Source: an uncultured Bryobacterales bacterium (GTDB lineage Bacteria > Acidobacteriota > Terriglobia > Bryobacterales > UBA6623). Taken from it: 64,000 bases of DNA. The notes under the pieces were generated by a model. The model did not search any database. It was given only the letters and a program-made list of their open reading frames with translations, and was not told where the DNA came from. Within the stretch, counting starts at the first letter, position 1. Every line of letters starts with the position of its first letter. The stretch spans positions 1-64,000 of the forward strand of contig CATOTH010000006.1 in assembly GCA_951813065.1 (NCBI GenBank). Reading direction: 5' to 3'. The translations under genes were made by a program, and so were the position numbers. Positions 42,623 to 51,019 of this stretch are shown one piece after another.

Positions 42623-44052
42623 GGTGACTCCGGTTCGCGACGGCGCCAGGTATAGGATTCGGCGTCGAATTCGAATGCCCGCTTCAACAATGCTCCCGGT
42701 GCGTCAACACTCGGCAACCAGCGGGCGTGACGGGAAATCTCTGACGCGACTCCCGGGTCCGCCGCCAAGTTGGTCAGCTCGCCCGGGTCTGTCGTATGGT
42801 CGTAAAACTCCTCGTCACCGTTCGCATACCGGATGTACCGATAGCGTTCCGAACGAATGGCGTGGTTGCCCCGGCCGAACGTCATGACAGCCGGCCGGTC
42901 CCAGTCCATTTCCGGGTTCTCCAGCAAGGGCCGCAAGCTGATGCCCTCAAGGTCCTGGCGTACCGGCAACCCGCAAAGGTCGACCAGCGTTGGGTACAGA
43001 TTGAGCAGGCTGACCGCCCGCGAGCTCTCCGATCCGGGCACCGTCACGCCAGGAGCGACGATCGCAAGAGGCACATGGGAAGACCGCTCCCAAAGCGTGT
43101 TCTTCGTGAAGTGGTGCTTCTCGCCGAAATGGTATCCATGGTCGGACCAGAACACGACGATCGTGTTGTCAGCGTAAGGGCTTTCCTCCAGAGCGCTGAG
43201 CACACGACCGACCAACTCGTCGGCGTGGCGGATGCAGGCAGTGTAGGACCGGACCACTTCGTCCATGTCTTCATGCTCTTGGATAGCTTGCAAGTCGGCG
43301 AGGCGGAATGCCGCCATCCGCCGCCCAGGCTCGGGAACGTCATCGAGGTCATTCGGCGCGTCAATCGGCACCGGAGCCTCGTCCGGGTCCACTTCATCGT
43401 AAATGGACCTGGGAGCATAGAACGGCAGGTGCGGCTGGAACAGTCCAACCGCGAGGAAGAACGGTCGCTCGTGCTGCCGGGCCAGGAAATCCTCCGCCCA
43501 GCTGACTGTTGCGCCGTCTCCCATTTCCATTGATGACTTGTCCAACGGGCCCCAGTCGAAGCTGGAAATGTTGTCCGGCCGCCTGTATGGGACCAAGAAC
43601 CCGGTGGTCTTGAGGTCGTCGACCAGCTCAAAGTACTCGTCCCAGGAATCCGGCGGATTGAATCCCGGCGTGTGGTGAAAGACCTTGCCGCCACCAGCGG
43701 CGTAATAGCCGTTGTCCTTGAAGTACCTGGGCAGCATCACTACATCCGGCAGGTTCGGCTTCCACCATTCCCCGTTGGCGTAGACACCCGTCGTCGAAGG
43801 CCGCAGGCCGGAAAGGATCGCAGTGCGGGAGGGGTTGCACTTCGGAGACGGGGCGTGCGCGTTCGTGAAAAGGGTTCCAAGGCCGGCCAAGCGGTCGATT
43901 TGGGGGGTCTGGGCGGGCTCGTATCCCAGCGCTCCGACCCAGTCGTTCATATCGTCGACACTGATCATCAGTACGTTTGGGCGTACCGGGAGCGTGTCAC
44001 CGCAGGCGACTAGGAGTGCGGCAAGTGCTGCGCCCAAGGTCTGGATCCTCAT
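42619..44052 (-). CDS. lipoprotein sulfatase, iduronate-2-sulfatase-like
   Basis: 477 residues from the ATG at 44052, set by GGAGGT five bases upstream and by the lipoprotein signal that follows (ALAALLVACG, lipobox LVAC). NVLMISVDDMNDWVGALGYE gives the metal Asp pair; CNPSRTAILSGLRPS is the FGly motif; GLFQPHLPFYAPRSIYDEVD and WSDHGYHFGEKHHFTKNTLW are the S1_7-type active-site blocks. It is the first gene of a two-sulfatase unit (4-base overlap with the next gene). Membrane anchoring of this one and Tat export of its neighbour suggest sequential action in the same compartment. The paralogues are clearly diverged, implying different positions or substrates. Confidence 0.9.
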   Translation of the reverse strand: MRIQTLGAALAALLVACGDTLPVRPNVLMISVDDMNDWVGALGYEPAQTPQIDRLAGLGTLFTNAHAPSPKCNPSRTAILSGLRPSTTGVYANGEWWKPNLPDVVMLPRYFKDNGYYAAGGGKVFHHTPGFNPPDSWDEYFELVDDLKTTGFLVPYRRPDNISSFDWGPLDKSSMEMGDGATVSWAEDFLARQHERPFFLAVGLFQPHLPFYAPRSIYDEVDPDEAPVPIDAPNDLDDVPEPGRRMAAFRLADLQAIQEHEDMDEVVRSYTACIRHADELVGRVLSALEESPYADNTIVVFWSDHGYHFGEKHHFTKNTLWERSSHVPLAIVAPGVTVPGSESSRAVSLLNLYPTLVDLCGLPVRQDLEGISLRPLLENPEMDWDRPAVMTFGRGNHAIRSERYRYIRYANGDEEFYDHTTDPGELTNLAADPGVASEISRHARWLPSVDAPGALLKRAFEFDAESYTWRRREPESP

Positions 44053-44248
44053 CGGAGACCTCCATTCAACAAGGGGCATGTGGAGAGTCGATGCCTCATC
44101 GTGATGCCTTCAGCGCTCGATCCGCGGCAGTAGCTAACGGATTCCCTGAATCCCAGTTCCAGCGGGCGCAATTCATTCCCTCCAATGGTAAACGTTGCAT
44201 GCAATCCTGAAATAACACTGCGAATCAGCCGCGGCGACGGGTGGATCA

Positions 44249-45055
44249 ATGATACATACGCCTACCTTTTCCGATCAGGCGGTGACGGACTGGGCTATGC
44301 GCCAGTTGGCCGACTACGACGAACGGAGACCGGGCACGCTGTTCCGGTATCGAGGACCGCTCGTCGGTGTCAATGACGCCTACCGCGTGCAGATCGAAAC
44401 CGCCCGGCTCCGCAGGGATCGCGGGGAAGCGGTTGTTGGCTACAAGATCGGTTGCGTCAGCCGGACGATTCAACGCCAGCTGGGTGTCGAGAATCCGGTC
44501 TTCGGACATCTATTCGATACCGAGATCTGGTCGAGCCCGGCGGTCCTGCCGACGGACGGATTCTGCGAACTCGCTATCGAAGGCGAGTTTGCCCTGACGG
44601 TCGCCGAGGACATTCCGGACCCGGAGCAAATCCGCGATGTCTCGCAGCACTTCGTGCGAAACGTGTTCCCCGTCATCGAACTGCACAATTACCTGTTCCG
44701 GGGCGCGGACCGAACTGCCGCCGAGGTGATCGCGAACAACGCATTCCACGCCGGGATCGTCGCGCCGCCGAGCCGGGCGAGTCTGCGGGACCGGGAGGCC
44801 CTGCCAATTCGAGTTGCGATCAATGGCCGGGAAAGAGGCAGCGAAACCGTCGACCCGCTCGAGACCCTTTACGAACTTGCCTCTCGACTGTTCTCGTTCG
44901 GAATTGTTCTCAGTGAAGGCGATGTTGTTCTGGCGGGCTCGCCGCTACCGCTCTATCCAGTTGACATCGGCGATTCCATCTGTGTGGAGTGGCCTGGTGG
45001 TGCGACCGTGACGGCGGAGTATGGCGGGACCGCAGGTGACGGTGGGAGGGCCTAG
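44249..45055 (+). CDS. 2-keto-4-pentenoate hydratase-like protein (FAH superfamily)
   Basis: 268 residues, the usual length for MhpD-type hydratases. GEAVVGYKIGCVSRTIQRQL contains the KIG motif; VFGHLFDTEIW, then EGEFALTVAED (metal-binding Glu-x-Glu-like pair) and FPVIELHNY are the other conserved blocks, and VLAGSPLPLYPVDIGDSICV closes the fold. The family hydrates 2-hydroxypenta-2,4-dienoates in aromatic catabolism, or acts on related 2-keto acids. It is cytoplasmic and divergent from the lipoprotein sulfatase gene with 196 bases between, so a shared control region is possible. Whether it belongs to aromatic or uronate-derived keto-acid breakdown cannot be decided here. Confidence 0.82.
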   Translation: MIHTPTFSDQAVTDWAMRQLADYDERRPGTLFRYRGPLVGVNDAYRVQIETARLRRDRGEAVVGYKIGCVSRTIQRQLGVENPVFGHLFDTEIWSSPAVLPTDGFCELAIEGEFALTVAEDIPDPEQIRDVSQHFVRNVFPVIELHNYLFRGADRTAAEVIANNAFHAGIVAPPSRASLRDREALPIRVAINGRERGSETVDPLETLYELASRLFSFGIVLSEGDVVLAGSPLPLYPVDIGDSICVEWPGGATVTAEYGGTAGDGGRA

Positions 45056-45297
45056 CCAGCGAGCTCCTCGGCGGACCGGTCCATTGTTGCGGGCCCGTCA
45101 ATCCATAACACCATGCGCTGGAGCAGCCTGGCATGGATGTTTGCGAGAGTCATCGGCCCGACGTGTTCTACAAGCCGCCGGGTCCCGATAGTGCCTCCAT
45201 TTCTTGAGCGAGCATCGAAACCAGGCAGGACGAAGAGTGCAATTCGTTGCAAAATCAATCGAGACGAAGGGCCTCCTGCGGGATTGCGTGGGCGCTC

Positions 45298-47547
45298 CTA
45301 ATAGTCCAACAGGTAGTTGAACTTGATGAAGAAAGCCTGGGTCTCGACACGCCGCTCGACGCTGTGAGGATCCACGTAGTCCCGCATCAGCATCCCCGTG
45401 TTGTAGACCACGTACAGGCCCGTGCTGGATGTCGAGAGCAGCCCCAGCCGTATGTTGTGAGACAGCAGGTTCGTGCGATTGCTGTATTGGCTGAGCGTCT
45501 GGAAGTAGCTCTTCGGCGTGATCGACCAGTTGAACCGGAGACTCGCGAGATCGGTCTTGAACGAAGCCGTGGGCAGTTCGATGTCGTTCCGCGCCCAGGT
45601 CAACGTCCACGTGAGATTCTGTCCTCTTCGCACCCCGCCGCTGAAGCTGTAGGCGGTGATGTCACCCGAGTAGAAATTGCCAATTGCAAGGGTGCCGCCA
45701 CCGAACAACGGCGCGCTCGGATCGCTCTGGAAGTTCGCGATTGTCTCGCCGAACTGGTAGCGACCGACAGGAATCTCCACGCCAGGAAACACGCCGAAGG
45801 GAACCGATAGCCGCTCGAAATTGCGATTGTAGGCAAGTCCCACCCGACCCCCGTTTTGCAGGCGAGAGTCGAGGTGGAAGTGCTCGAATCCCGATTCCTT
45901 ATCGTTTGTGTCAAGGCTGTACCAGTTCTGGAAAAAGGCATGCGGCTCAACTGTACGCCAGGCTCCCTTCTTCGGATAGTACGTGTAACGATATGAAGCG
46001 TTTGGCTTGCGAAACTTCACTCGACGGACAAAGCCAACTTCGGGATTGAAGTTCTCACCGACCTCCAAGTAGCCGACGCTCACCCGATGCGTGGCATCGT
46101 CGTAGTCAAACCGGCTCGAGTACGCGTGAGCGGAACCGCTGAGGCCGGGCGTCTGGGTTCCCGCGACATAGTTGAACCAGTTCCCGAACTTCCCGATACC
46201 GATGTTGGCATCTGCGCCGAAAGTGCGGTTGAAGTTGCCGTAGCCTTCTTGATTGCCCACTGTTTCGCGGTTCACGGCGATGACACCGATTGAAGTGCGG
46301 TTTGGCAACTCCCGGCTCACACGCGCGACCGAGTAGTTGTTTGCCGGAGTGCGACCTTTGACGTTCCTGGATTGCATGTTCAGCATGCCGACTTGGTACT
46401 TGCCGATCTTGCCGCTGATCCTGGCGCCGGCATCGATTGGGACCTCCCGTCGGTTCTCGTCGAGCCCGATCCTCCTCGAGAAGAAGATCTCGACCTCGCG
46501 CGGCGAGCCGAATTCAAAGAATCCGGAGTTTTCCAGGAAAAACGGACGTTTCTCGGGAAAGAACAGGTCGAAGCGCGTGAGGTTGATCTGCACGTCATCC
46601 ACTTCCACCTGAGCGAAATCGGTGTTCACGGTGCCGTCCAGTGTCAGTCCCGGAGTCAGGCCGTATTTGATGTCGATTCCACCCCGAATCGTGCGGTCTG
46701 TTCGCCCTTCCGCGAGCCGGTAGTCCTGAGACAGGCCCCCCAGAACGTACGGCAGTAGCTTGATGTTGCGATGTCTCTTGGCCTCCAGCCCGTTCAACTG
46801 GCCGGCGAGTTCGACCTGGGAGAATTCGAAGGCCCTCGATACCGGGGACCAGAACGAGAGTTCGTTGCGTCGACGGATGTTCCGTGAGATGTTGAGACCC
46901 CAAGTCTGGTCGGTTCCCGGTTTGTACCGCAGTGTGCGGAACGGGATTGCGATCTCGCTTTCCCAACCCCGGTCCGTCACTTGGGAGCGCACGGTCCACA
47001 CCGCATCCCAATTCAGGTTGAAAGCCGCGGCACCGGCCCTCTGCGCGCCACCTCCGCCCCCGGCCCTGGCGGGACCGCCTCCGGAACCGCGGGTCTGCCC
47101 GGCCTTCGTGATTTGAGCGTCAAACTCGATGCCAGTCGGGCTCGTGCCAAAGACGAATGCGTTCTGGCCGTCGTTGTAGGCATCGATCAACAACTGGACC
47201 GAGTCGGTGTCGTCCAGACTCCCGTCGCGACGGTTTTGGGTGACGACGATGCTTTCCGGTTCGCGGTCGAAGCAAACGATTCCAAAGTACAGGTTGCGGT
47301 CGTCGAACGCTATTCGGACTTCGGTCCGTTCGGTCGCAGGGGCACCCTCGTCTGGGTTTTGCTGAACGAATCCGGTTGCTGGGGCGACCGACCGCCAGAC
47401 ATCCTCGTCCACCGAGCCATCCAGACTTGGCGGGGTAGCGATCCGGATGGCTTGGACGGAGGGCACGTTGCTCGCCGTCTCTTGTGCCAGCCCGACGGCC
47501 CCGAGATGTAAGACAGCTAGCGCGATCGGGTAAATGCGGCTGTTCAT
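45298..47547 (-). CDS. DUF5916 outer-membrane protein with CBM9-like domain
   Basis: 749 residues from the ATG at 47547, which gives a signal peptide (about 1-22); a longer frame adds 66 residues without signal. Residues about 30-220 are a carbohydrate-binding family 9-like domain (PPSLDGSVDEDVWRSVAPAT, RIAFDDRNLYFGIVCFDREP, RDGSLDDTDSVQLLIDAYND). The remainder is the DUF5916 barrel: FFPEKRPFFLENSGFFEFG, many alternating strands, and a terminal FFIKFNYLLDY with C-terminal aromatic. It should sit in the outer membrane and may bind or take up glycans or glycoconjugates. A Gly-rich loop lies at about 165-185. Its place beside two sulfatase units makes it a candidate surface component of the same process. 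Confidence 0.82.
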   Translation of the reverse strand: MNSRIYPIALAVLHLGAVGLAQETASNVPSVQAIRIATPPSLDGSVDEDVWRSVAPATGFVQQNPDEGAPATERTEVRIAFDDRNLYFGIVCFDREPESIVVTQNRRDGSLDDTDSVQLLIDAYNDGQNAFVFGTSPTGIEFDAQITKAGQTRGSGGGPARAGGGGGAQRAGAAAFNLNWDAVWTVRSQVTDRGWESEIAIPFRTLRYKPGTDQTWGLNISRNIRRRNELSFWSPVSRAFEFSQVELAGQLNGLEAKRHRNIKLLPYVLGGLSQDYRLAEGRTDRTIRGGIDIKYGLTPGLTLDGTVNTDFAQVEVDDVQINLTRFDLFFPEKRPFFLENSGFFEFGSPREVEIFFSRRIGLDENRREVPIDAGARISGKIGKYQVGMLNMQSRNVKGRTPANNYSVARVSRELPNRTSIGVIAVNRETVGNQEGYGNFNRTFGADANIGIGKFGNWFNYVAGTQTPGLSGSAHAYSSRFDYDDATHRVSVGYLEVGENFNPEVGFVRRVKFRKPNASYRYTYYPKKGAWRTVEPHAFFQNWYSLDTNDKESGFEHFHLDSRLQNGGRVGLAYNRNFERLSVPFGVFPGVEIPVGRYQFGETIANFQSDPSAPLFGGGTLAIGNFYSGDITAYSFSGGVRRGQNLTWTLTWARNDIELPTASFKTDLASLRFNWSITPKSYFQTLSQYSNRTNLLSHNIRLGLLSTSSTGLYVVYNTGMLMRDYVDPHSVERRVETQAFFIKFNYLLDY

Positions 47548-47701
47548 CCAACGATACTCAGCGTCACGGCGGTGTGGCCGAGCGTTCGGATCACCTCTCC
47601 TGCGCGGCTCGGGATTCGCGTATATGGTGGCACACTTCGATTCGAAGCCGGTCTTCTGGACTGAGGCGGGTTCGTGCGTTGACAGCTCCGTGCGGCACGG
47701 A

Positions 47702-49258
47702 TCAATACGGGCGAATCCTCTCAGGGAGCGGATCGCGAGCCGCAATCAACTTCTTCAAGAGCGAGACGCGCATCTCGTCGAGCAGTGCCCGATGGGTGGT
47801 GGCTTGGGCAACGTTTCTTAGCTCGTCAGGGTCGTTCGAATAGTCGAAGAGGACCTCCTCCCCGCTTCCGTCGATCCAGTACTTGGCTCGTTTTGTCCGA
47901 ATCATGCGGTTGGTTAGTGCTTGCATGTAGATCAGGTCGCGACCCTTCCTGCCAGCCATGACGGGTACCAAAGAGATCCCTTGGTTGCCGGCTGTCTCGG
48001 GAATGCCCAGCATATCGAGCAGGGTCGGCATCACGTCGACGATCTCCACGAGTTCGTCCGAGACTCCGGTCGGCACACCGGGTCCCCGGAAGATGAGCGG
48101 AATGCGAAGAGCCCCGTCGTAGGGCCGAGCACTCTTGCTCGTCAAATTGTGGTCCCCGAGGTAGTCACCGTGGTCACTGGTAACCACATACAGCGTCCGG
48201 TCCTGTAGGCCTGCCTTTTCCACGGCACCCATGATCCGTCCGATGTTCTCGTCCATGTGGGTCACCATCGCGTAGAAGTAACGCCGGTAAGAGTCCCAGG
48301 TGTCTTCCGGCGTTCCTACTAGGGAAGTCATTGTTGCGGCTAGCTTGGGCGGCAGGAAGTCAACTTCGTTGTCTGCATACCGGCGTGGCGGAAGGACACG
48401 CCCTTCGTACTGGGCCAGTGCCGAGGCCGGAGGGTTCAGTGGCGGATGAGGAGCGTAGAAGCCAGCGTGCACGAAGAACGGTCTGTCCGGATGCCGTTGC
48501 AGGGTGTCTTCGATGAACGTGATCGTCTCGGTTGCTACCCAGGAGGCATGGGTCGTGCGGTCATCGCCCTCGAAGACGTAGTGCTCAAATCGCGGGCGCT
48601 CGCCGGGCATGGTCACGCGTGCTTTTTCGCGGACATCCTTTCCTTGAGCCCACAGCCACCGCCCGTACGCGTCGTCGTAAGGGCCCGGCTCGTCCGAAAG
48701 CCGCATCTGGTGGAATCCGTATGGTGGGTGTGCCTCGCGGTGGTCTCTGTCCTTGTGGGGCCAGAAGTGCAGCTTGCCCATCTGCCCGGTGTAGTAGCCG
48801 GCATCCCGCAGCACGTGCGTTAGCGTCATCTCGTCCTGCGGCATCTTGATTCCGTTACTCATCACCCCGTGCGAGTGCGGATAGCGTCCGGTCATGAGGG
48901 ACGCACGGTTTGGAGCGCAGGCTACGCCTACGGTGAAGTGAGAAAGGAATGTTGTGCCCTCCCTGGCGAGCCGGTCCATGTTGGGAGTGATGATCGCCTC
49001 ATTCCCGTTGGCAGCGACGTGATCCCATCGAAGATGGTCCCCGGTGATCAGAATGATGTTCGGGAAGTCGGCCATCTTGATCCCGGGGTCTGGCGGGAAG
49101 AACTCTGCTTGACCGGACGCGTCGTTGGGTGCCAACGCGGCCATGCCCAGCAGCGCGGCAACCGCTCCCCGGCGCAGAAGCCGGCGGCGAAGCTCTGGAA
49201 TGGTCGGGCCAGGACCGTCGGCAAGTGAAACCTTGGAGCGGTGTTTCTGAGCGTTCAT
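47702..49258 (-). CDS. exported sulfatase, arylsulfatase/choline-sulfatase-like
   Basis: 518 residues from the ATG at 49258; starts up to 49285 are possible. The N-terminus has arginine pairs and a hydrophobic stretch (RRRLLRRGAVAALLGMAALA), a Tat-like signal. NIILITGDHLRWDHVAANGN supplies the metal site with an unusual Gly-Asp-His in place of the Asp-Asp pair. CAPNRASLMTGRYPHSHGVM is the FGly motif, KLHFWP the next block and TSDHGDYLGDHNLTSKSARP the second metal site. HPPLNPP and a TRRKYI-like end (RMIRTKRAKYWIDGSGEEVL) resemble arylsulfatase A-type enzymes. It is separate from the other units, downstream of a -10-like TATGAT. Confidence 0.88.
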   Translation of the reverse strand: MNAQKHRSKVSLADGPGPTIPELRRRLLRRGAVAALLGMAALAPNDASGQAEFFPPDPGIKMADFPNIILITGDHLRWDHVAANGNEAIITPNMDRLAREGTTFLSHFTVGVACAPNRASLMTGRYPHSHGVMSNGIKMPQDEMTLTHVLRDAGYYTGQMGKLHFWPHKDRDHREAHPPYGFHQMRLSDEPGPYDDAYGRWLWAQGKDVREKARVTMPGERPRFEHYVFEGDDRTTHASWVATETITFIEDTLQRHPDRPFFVHAGFYAPHPPLNPPASALAQYEGRVLPPRRYADNEVDFLPPKLAATMTSLVGTPEDTWDSYRRYFYAMVTHMDENIGRIMGAVEKAGLQDRTLYVVTSDHGDYLGDHNLTSKSARPYDGALRIPLIFRGPGVPTGVSDELVEIVDVMPTLLDMLGIPETAGNQGISLVPVMAGRKGRDLIYMQALTNRMIRTKRAKYWIDGSGEEVLFDYSNDPDELRNVAQATTHRALLDEMRVSLLKKLIAARDPLPERIRPY

Positions 49259-49265
49259 CGGCGTT

Positions 49266-49271
49266 ATCATA
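49266..49271 (-). promoter_or_regulatory. -10 hexamer adjacent to the sulfatase start
   Basis: TATGAT (5/6 to TATAAT) lies 7 bases before the ATG at 49258 on the minus strand with no Shine-Dalgarno between. This would place transcription start at the start codon, a second likely leaderless gene in the window. No good -35 is seen. Confidence 0.4.
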
Positions 49272-49285
49272 GCGACCGCCGACAA

Positions 49286-49879
49286 CGTCCCCGATCCGCT
49301 CCGCCGCGCGAATCACTTTCTGCCGTTATGGCGGCTGGCATGTACTCGCGAATGCGAGGTTGGGGCATCCCATCCGTCCCGCATCAGCCCGGTTGCCGTT
49401 CACTTGGGCGCGGGCCTTGCCTTTCAGGCTGTCTCGTACAGCCGTGCGGGTGTGAGGCGCCCTCGGCCCGATTCTCGTGACTGGAATCGTTGGTCCTGTC
49501 ACTGGCGTTGGGGCCTGCCATCTTGATTCAGGGAAGTGCCTTCACTGCGCAGCCTCGGAATGGGTGTGTTGGCTGGTGTCGGGCGAACCGGCTGTCCCCG
49601 CGTTGCCAGAGGACTTGCGTGAAGTGGTACGGGTTGGGTTGAATAGTGCACGGACCGCGGTGGCTGGTCGCAGTGCGCTCCGCAAGCTGAGGTCGGTCCA
49701 CCGCTACGAGTCTGGTCGTCGGCGTTTCCGGTGGCTGCGTCAACGTGAGCCAGAGAGCTTCCCAAGCCAAATCCAACCAATCGAGTATGCTCCCTCCTGT
49801 CTCCAGCAACACCAATAGCATCGGGCGCCGAGGTCCTATACGCTTGCAACGCAGCCCGCCGAGCTTGGCCAAGCTGGAT
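49286..49879. other. intergenic region before ppk2
   Basis: About 590 bases. A plus-strand frame at 49477-49818 encodes no known domain. The PPK2 frame extends upstream to 49745, but that part is not conserved in type. Nothing else is recognised. Confidence 0.35.
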
Positions 49880-50632
49880 ATGACCAAGCGTGCGGTTCGA
49901 GTTACGTACGACCGAGATCTTTTTCTTCTCCAGCGGCAACTCAAGGAGGTGACCCTGGCGTACCGGGCGCGGGGCCTGCGTGCAGTCATCGTGTTCGAGG
50001 GGAGCGACGCCTCGGGAAAGGGCGGAGCGATTCGTCGGATCAGCTGGCCGCTCGATCCGCGCGGGCTAAAGGTTTGGCCCATTGCCGCCCCGACTCCGGA
50101 GGAGAAGGAACATCACTATCTCTATCGCTTCTGGAGGCGCCTTCCCCAACGTGGCCAGATGGCCATCTTCGACAGGTCCTGGTACGGCCGCGTTCTGGTC
50201 GAGCGAGTCGAGGGTTTCGCTAGGGCCGAGGAGTGGCGTCGCGCTTACTCCGAGATCAACGAATACGAGCGCATGCTGGGCGACGACGGCATTCGCCTGG
50301 TCAAGCTGTTCCTCCACATCACAGCCGATGAGCAACTCTCGCGATTCCAGAAGCGGTTTCGGGAGCCGCTGAATCGCTGGAAGCTGTCCGAAGAGGACTT
50401 GCGAAACCGATCCAGATGGGCCGAATACCAAGAAGCGACCGACGAGATGTTCCGGAAGACGTCGACGGTAGCCCATCCGTGGCACGTAATCCCATCCAAC
50501 GACAAGCGGTACTCGCGGCTGACAGTGATCGAGACTGTGGTGCGCACGCTTTCGAAAGGCGTGGAATTGACGCTTCCCGAACTCGATCCGGAATTCGAGC
50601 AGAAGTTGAGGGAGACGCTCGGTGTGAAGTGA
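49880..50632 (+). CDS. ppk2: polyphosphate kinase 2 family protein
   Basis: 250 residues from the ATG at 49880 (in-frame starts at 49745 and 49787 would add a low-complexity leader). Walker A is VFEGSDASGKGGAIRR; Walker B is AIFDRSWYGRVLVERVEGFA; the lid region is HHYLYRFWRRLPQRGQ. KLFLHITADEQLSRF and FREPLNRWKLSEEDL follow the PPK2 class pattern. The family transfers phosphate between polyphosphate and nucleotides; class I enzymes prefer ADP/GDP and class III AMP and ADP, and the class cannot be assigned here. The protein is cytoplasmic, with a stand-alone location. Confidence 0.88.
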   Translation: MTKRAVRVTYDRDLFLLQRQLKEVTLAYRARGLRAVIVFEGSDASGKGGAIRRISWPLDPRGLKVWPIAAPTPEEKEHHYLYRFWRRLPQRGQMAIFDRSWYGRVLVERVEGFARAEEWRRAYSEINEYERMLGDDGIRLVKLFLHITADEQLSRFQKRFREPLNRWKLSEEDLRNRSRWAEYQEATDEMFRKTSTVAHPWHVIPSNDKRYSRLTVIETVVRTLSKGVELTLPELDPEFEQKLRETLGVK

Positions 50633-51019
50633 TCCGATCTGCGGCTAGCTGCGGTCCGGCTGGTGGTGCCGCGATGTTTGTGGACTGCTCTCGGCAAGTC
50701 GCTAGGGCAAACGATATGCAGGTTGTCTCGAAGCCCGCTTGAGAGCGGCTGGCGACATTTCCGGGAACCGTGGGCGTTGGCCAAGTCGGATTTCTCGCCT
50801 GGACTGCTAACCAGACTTCGGTCCTGAGACGTCGGATCGGTACCCGCCGCAACAAGCGTCATGGCAACCGATATTGGGCCGCCCGGTCCCGGTCATGTCG
50901 GAATGATGCAGGGCTTGAAGCGACTGATCCGAACCGTCTGAGAATGCAAGTTGCCTCTCATGCCGCGTGGGGCAAAGCAATAGGCAAGTGGACTCCTGGG
51001 TGCGTTAGATTGAGCCTCT
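50633..51019. other. intergenic region
   Basis: About 390 bases between ppk2 and the interrupted membrane-protein gene. No gene, RNA or repeat is recognised. Confidence 0.35.

Noticed and set aside
49477-49818. A 113-codon frame upstream of ppk2
   Set aside because: No domain, no ribosome binding site and a composition resembling out-of-frame GC-rich sequence; not supported as a gene.
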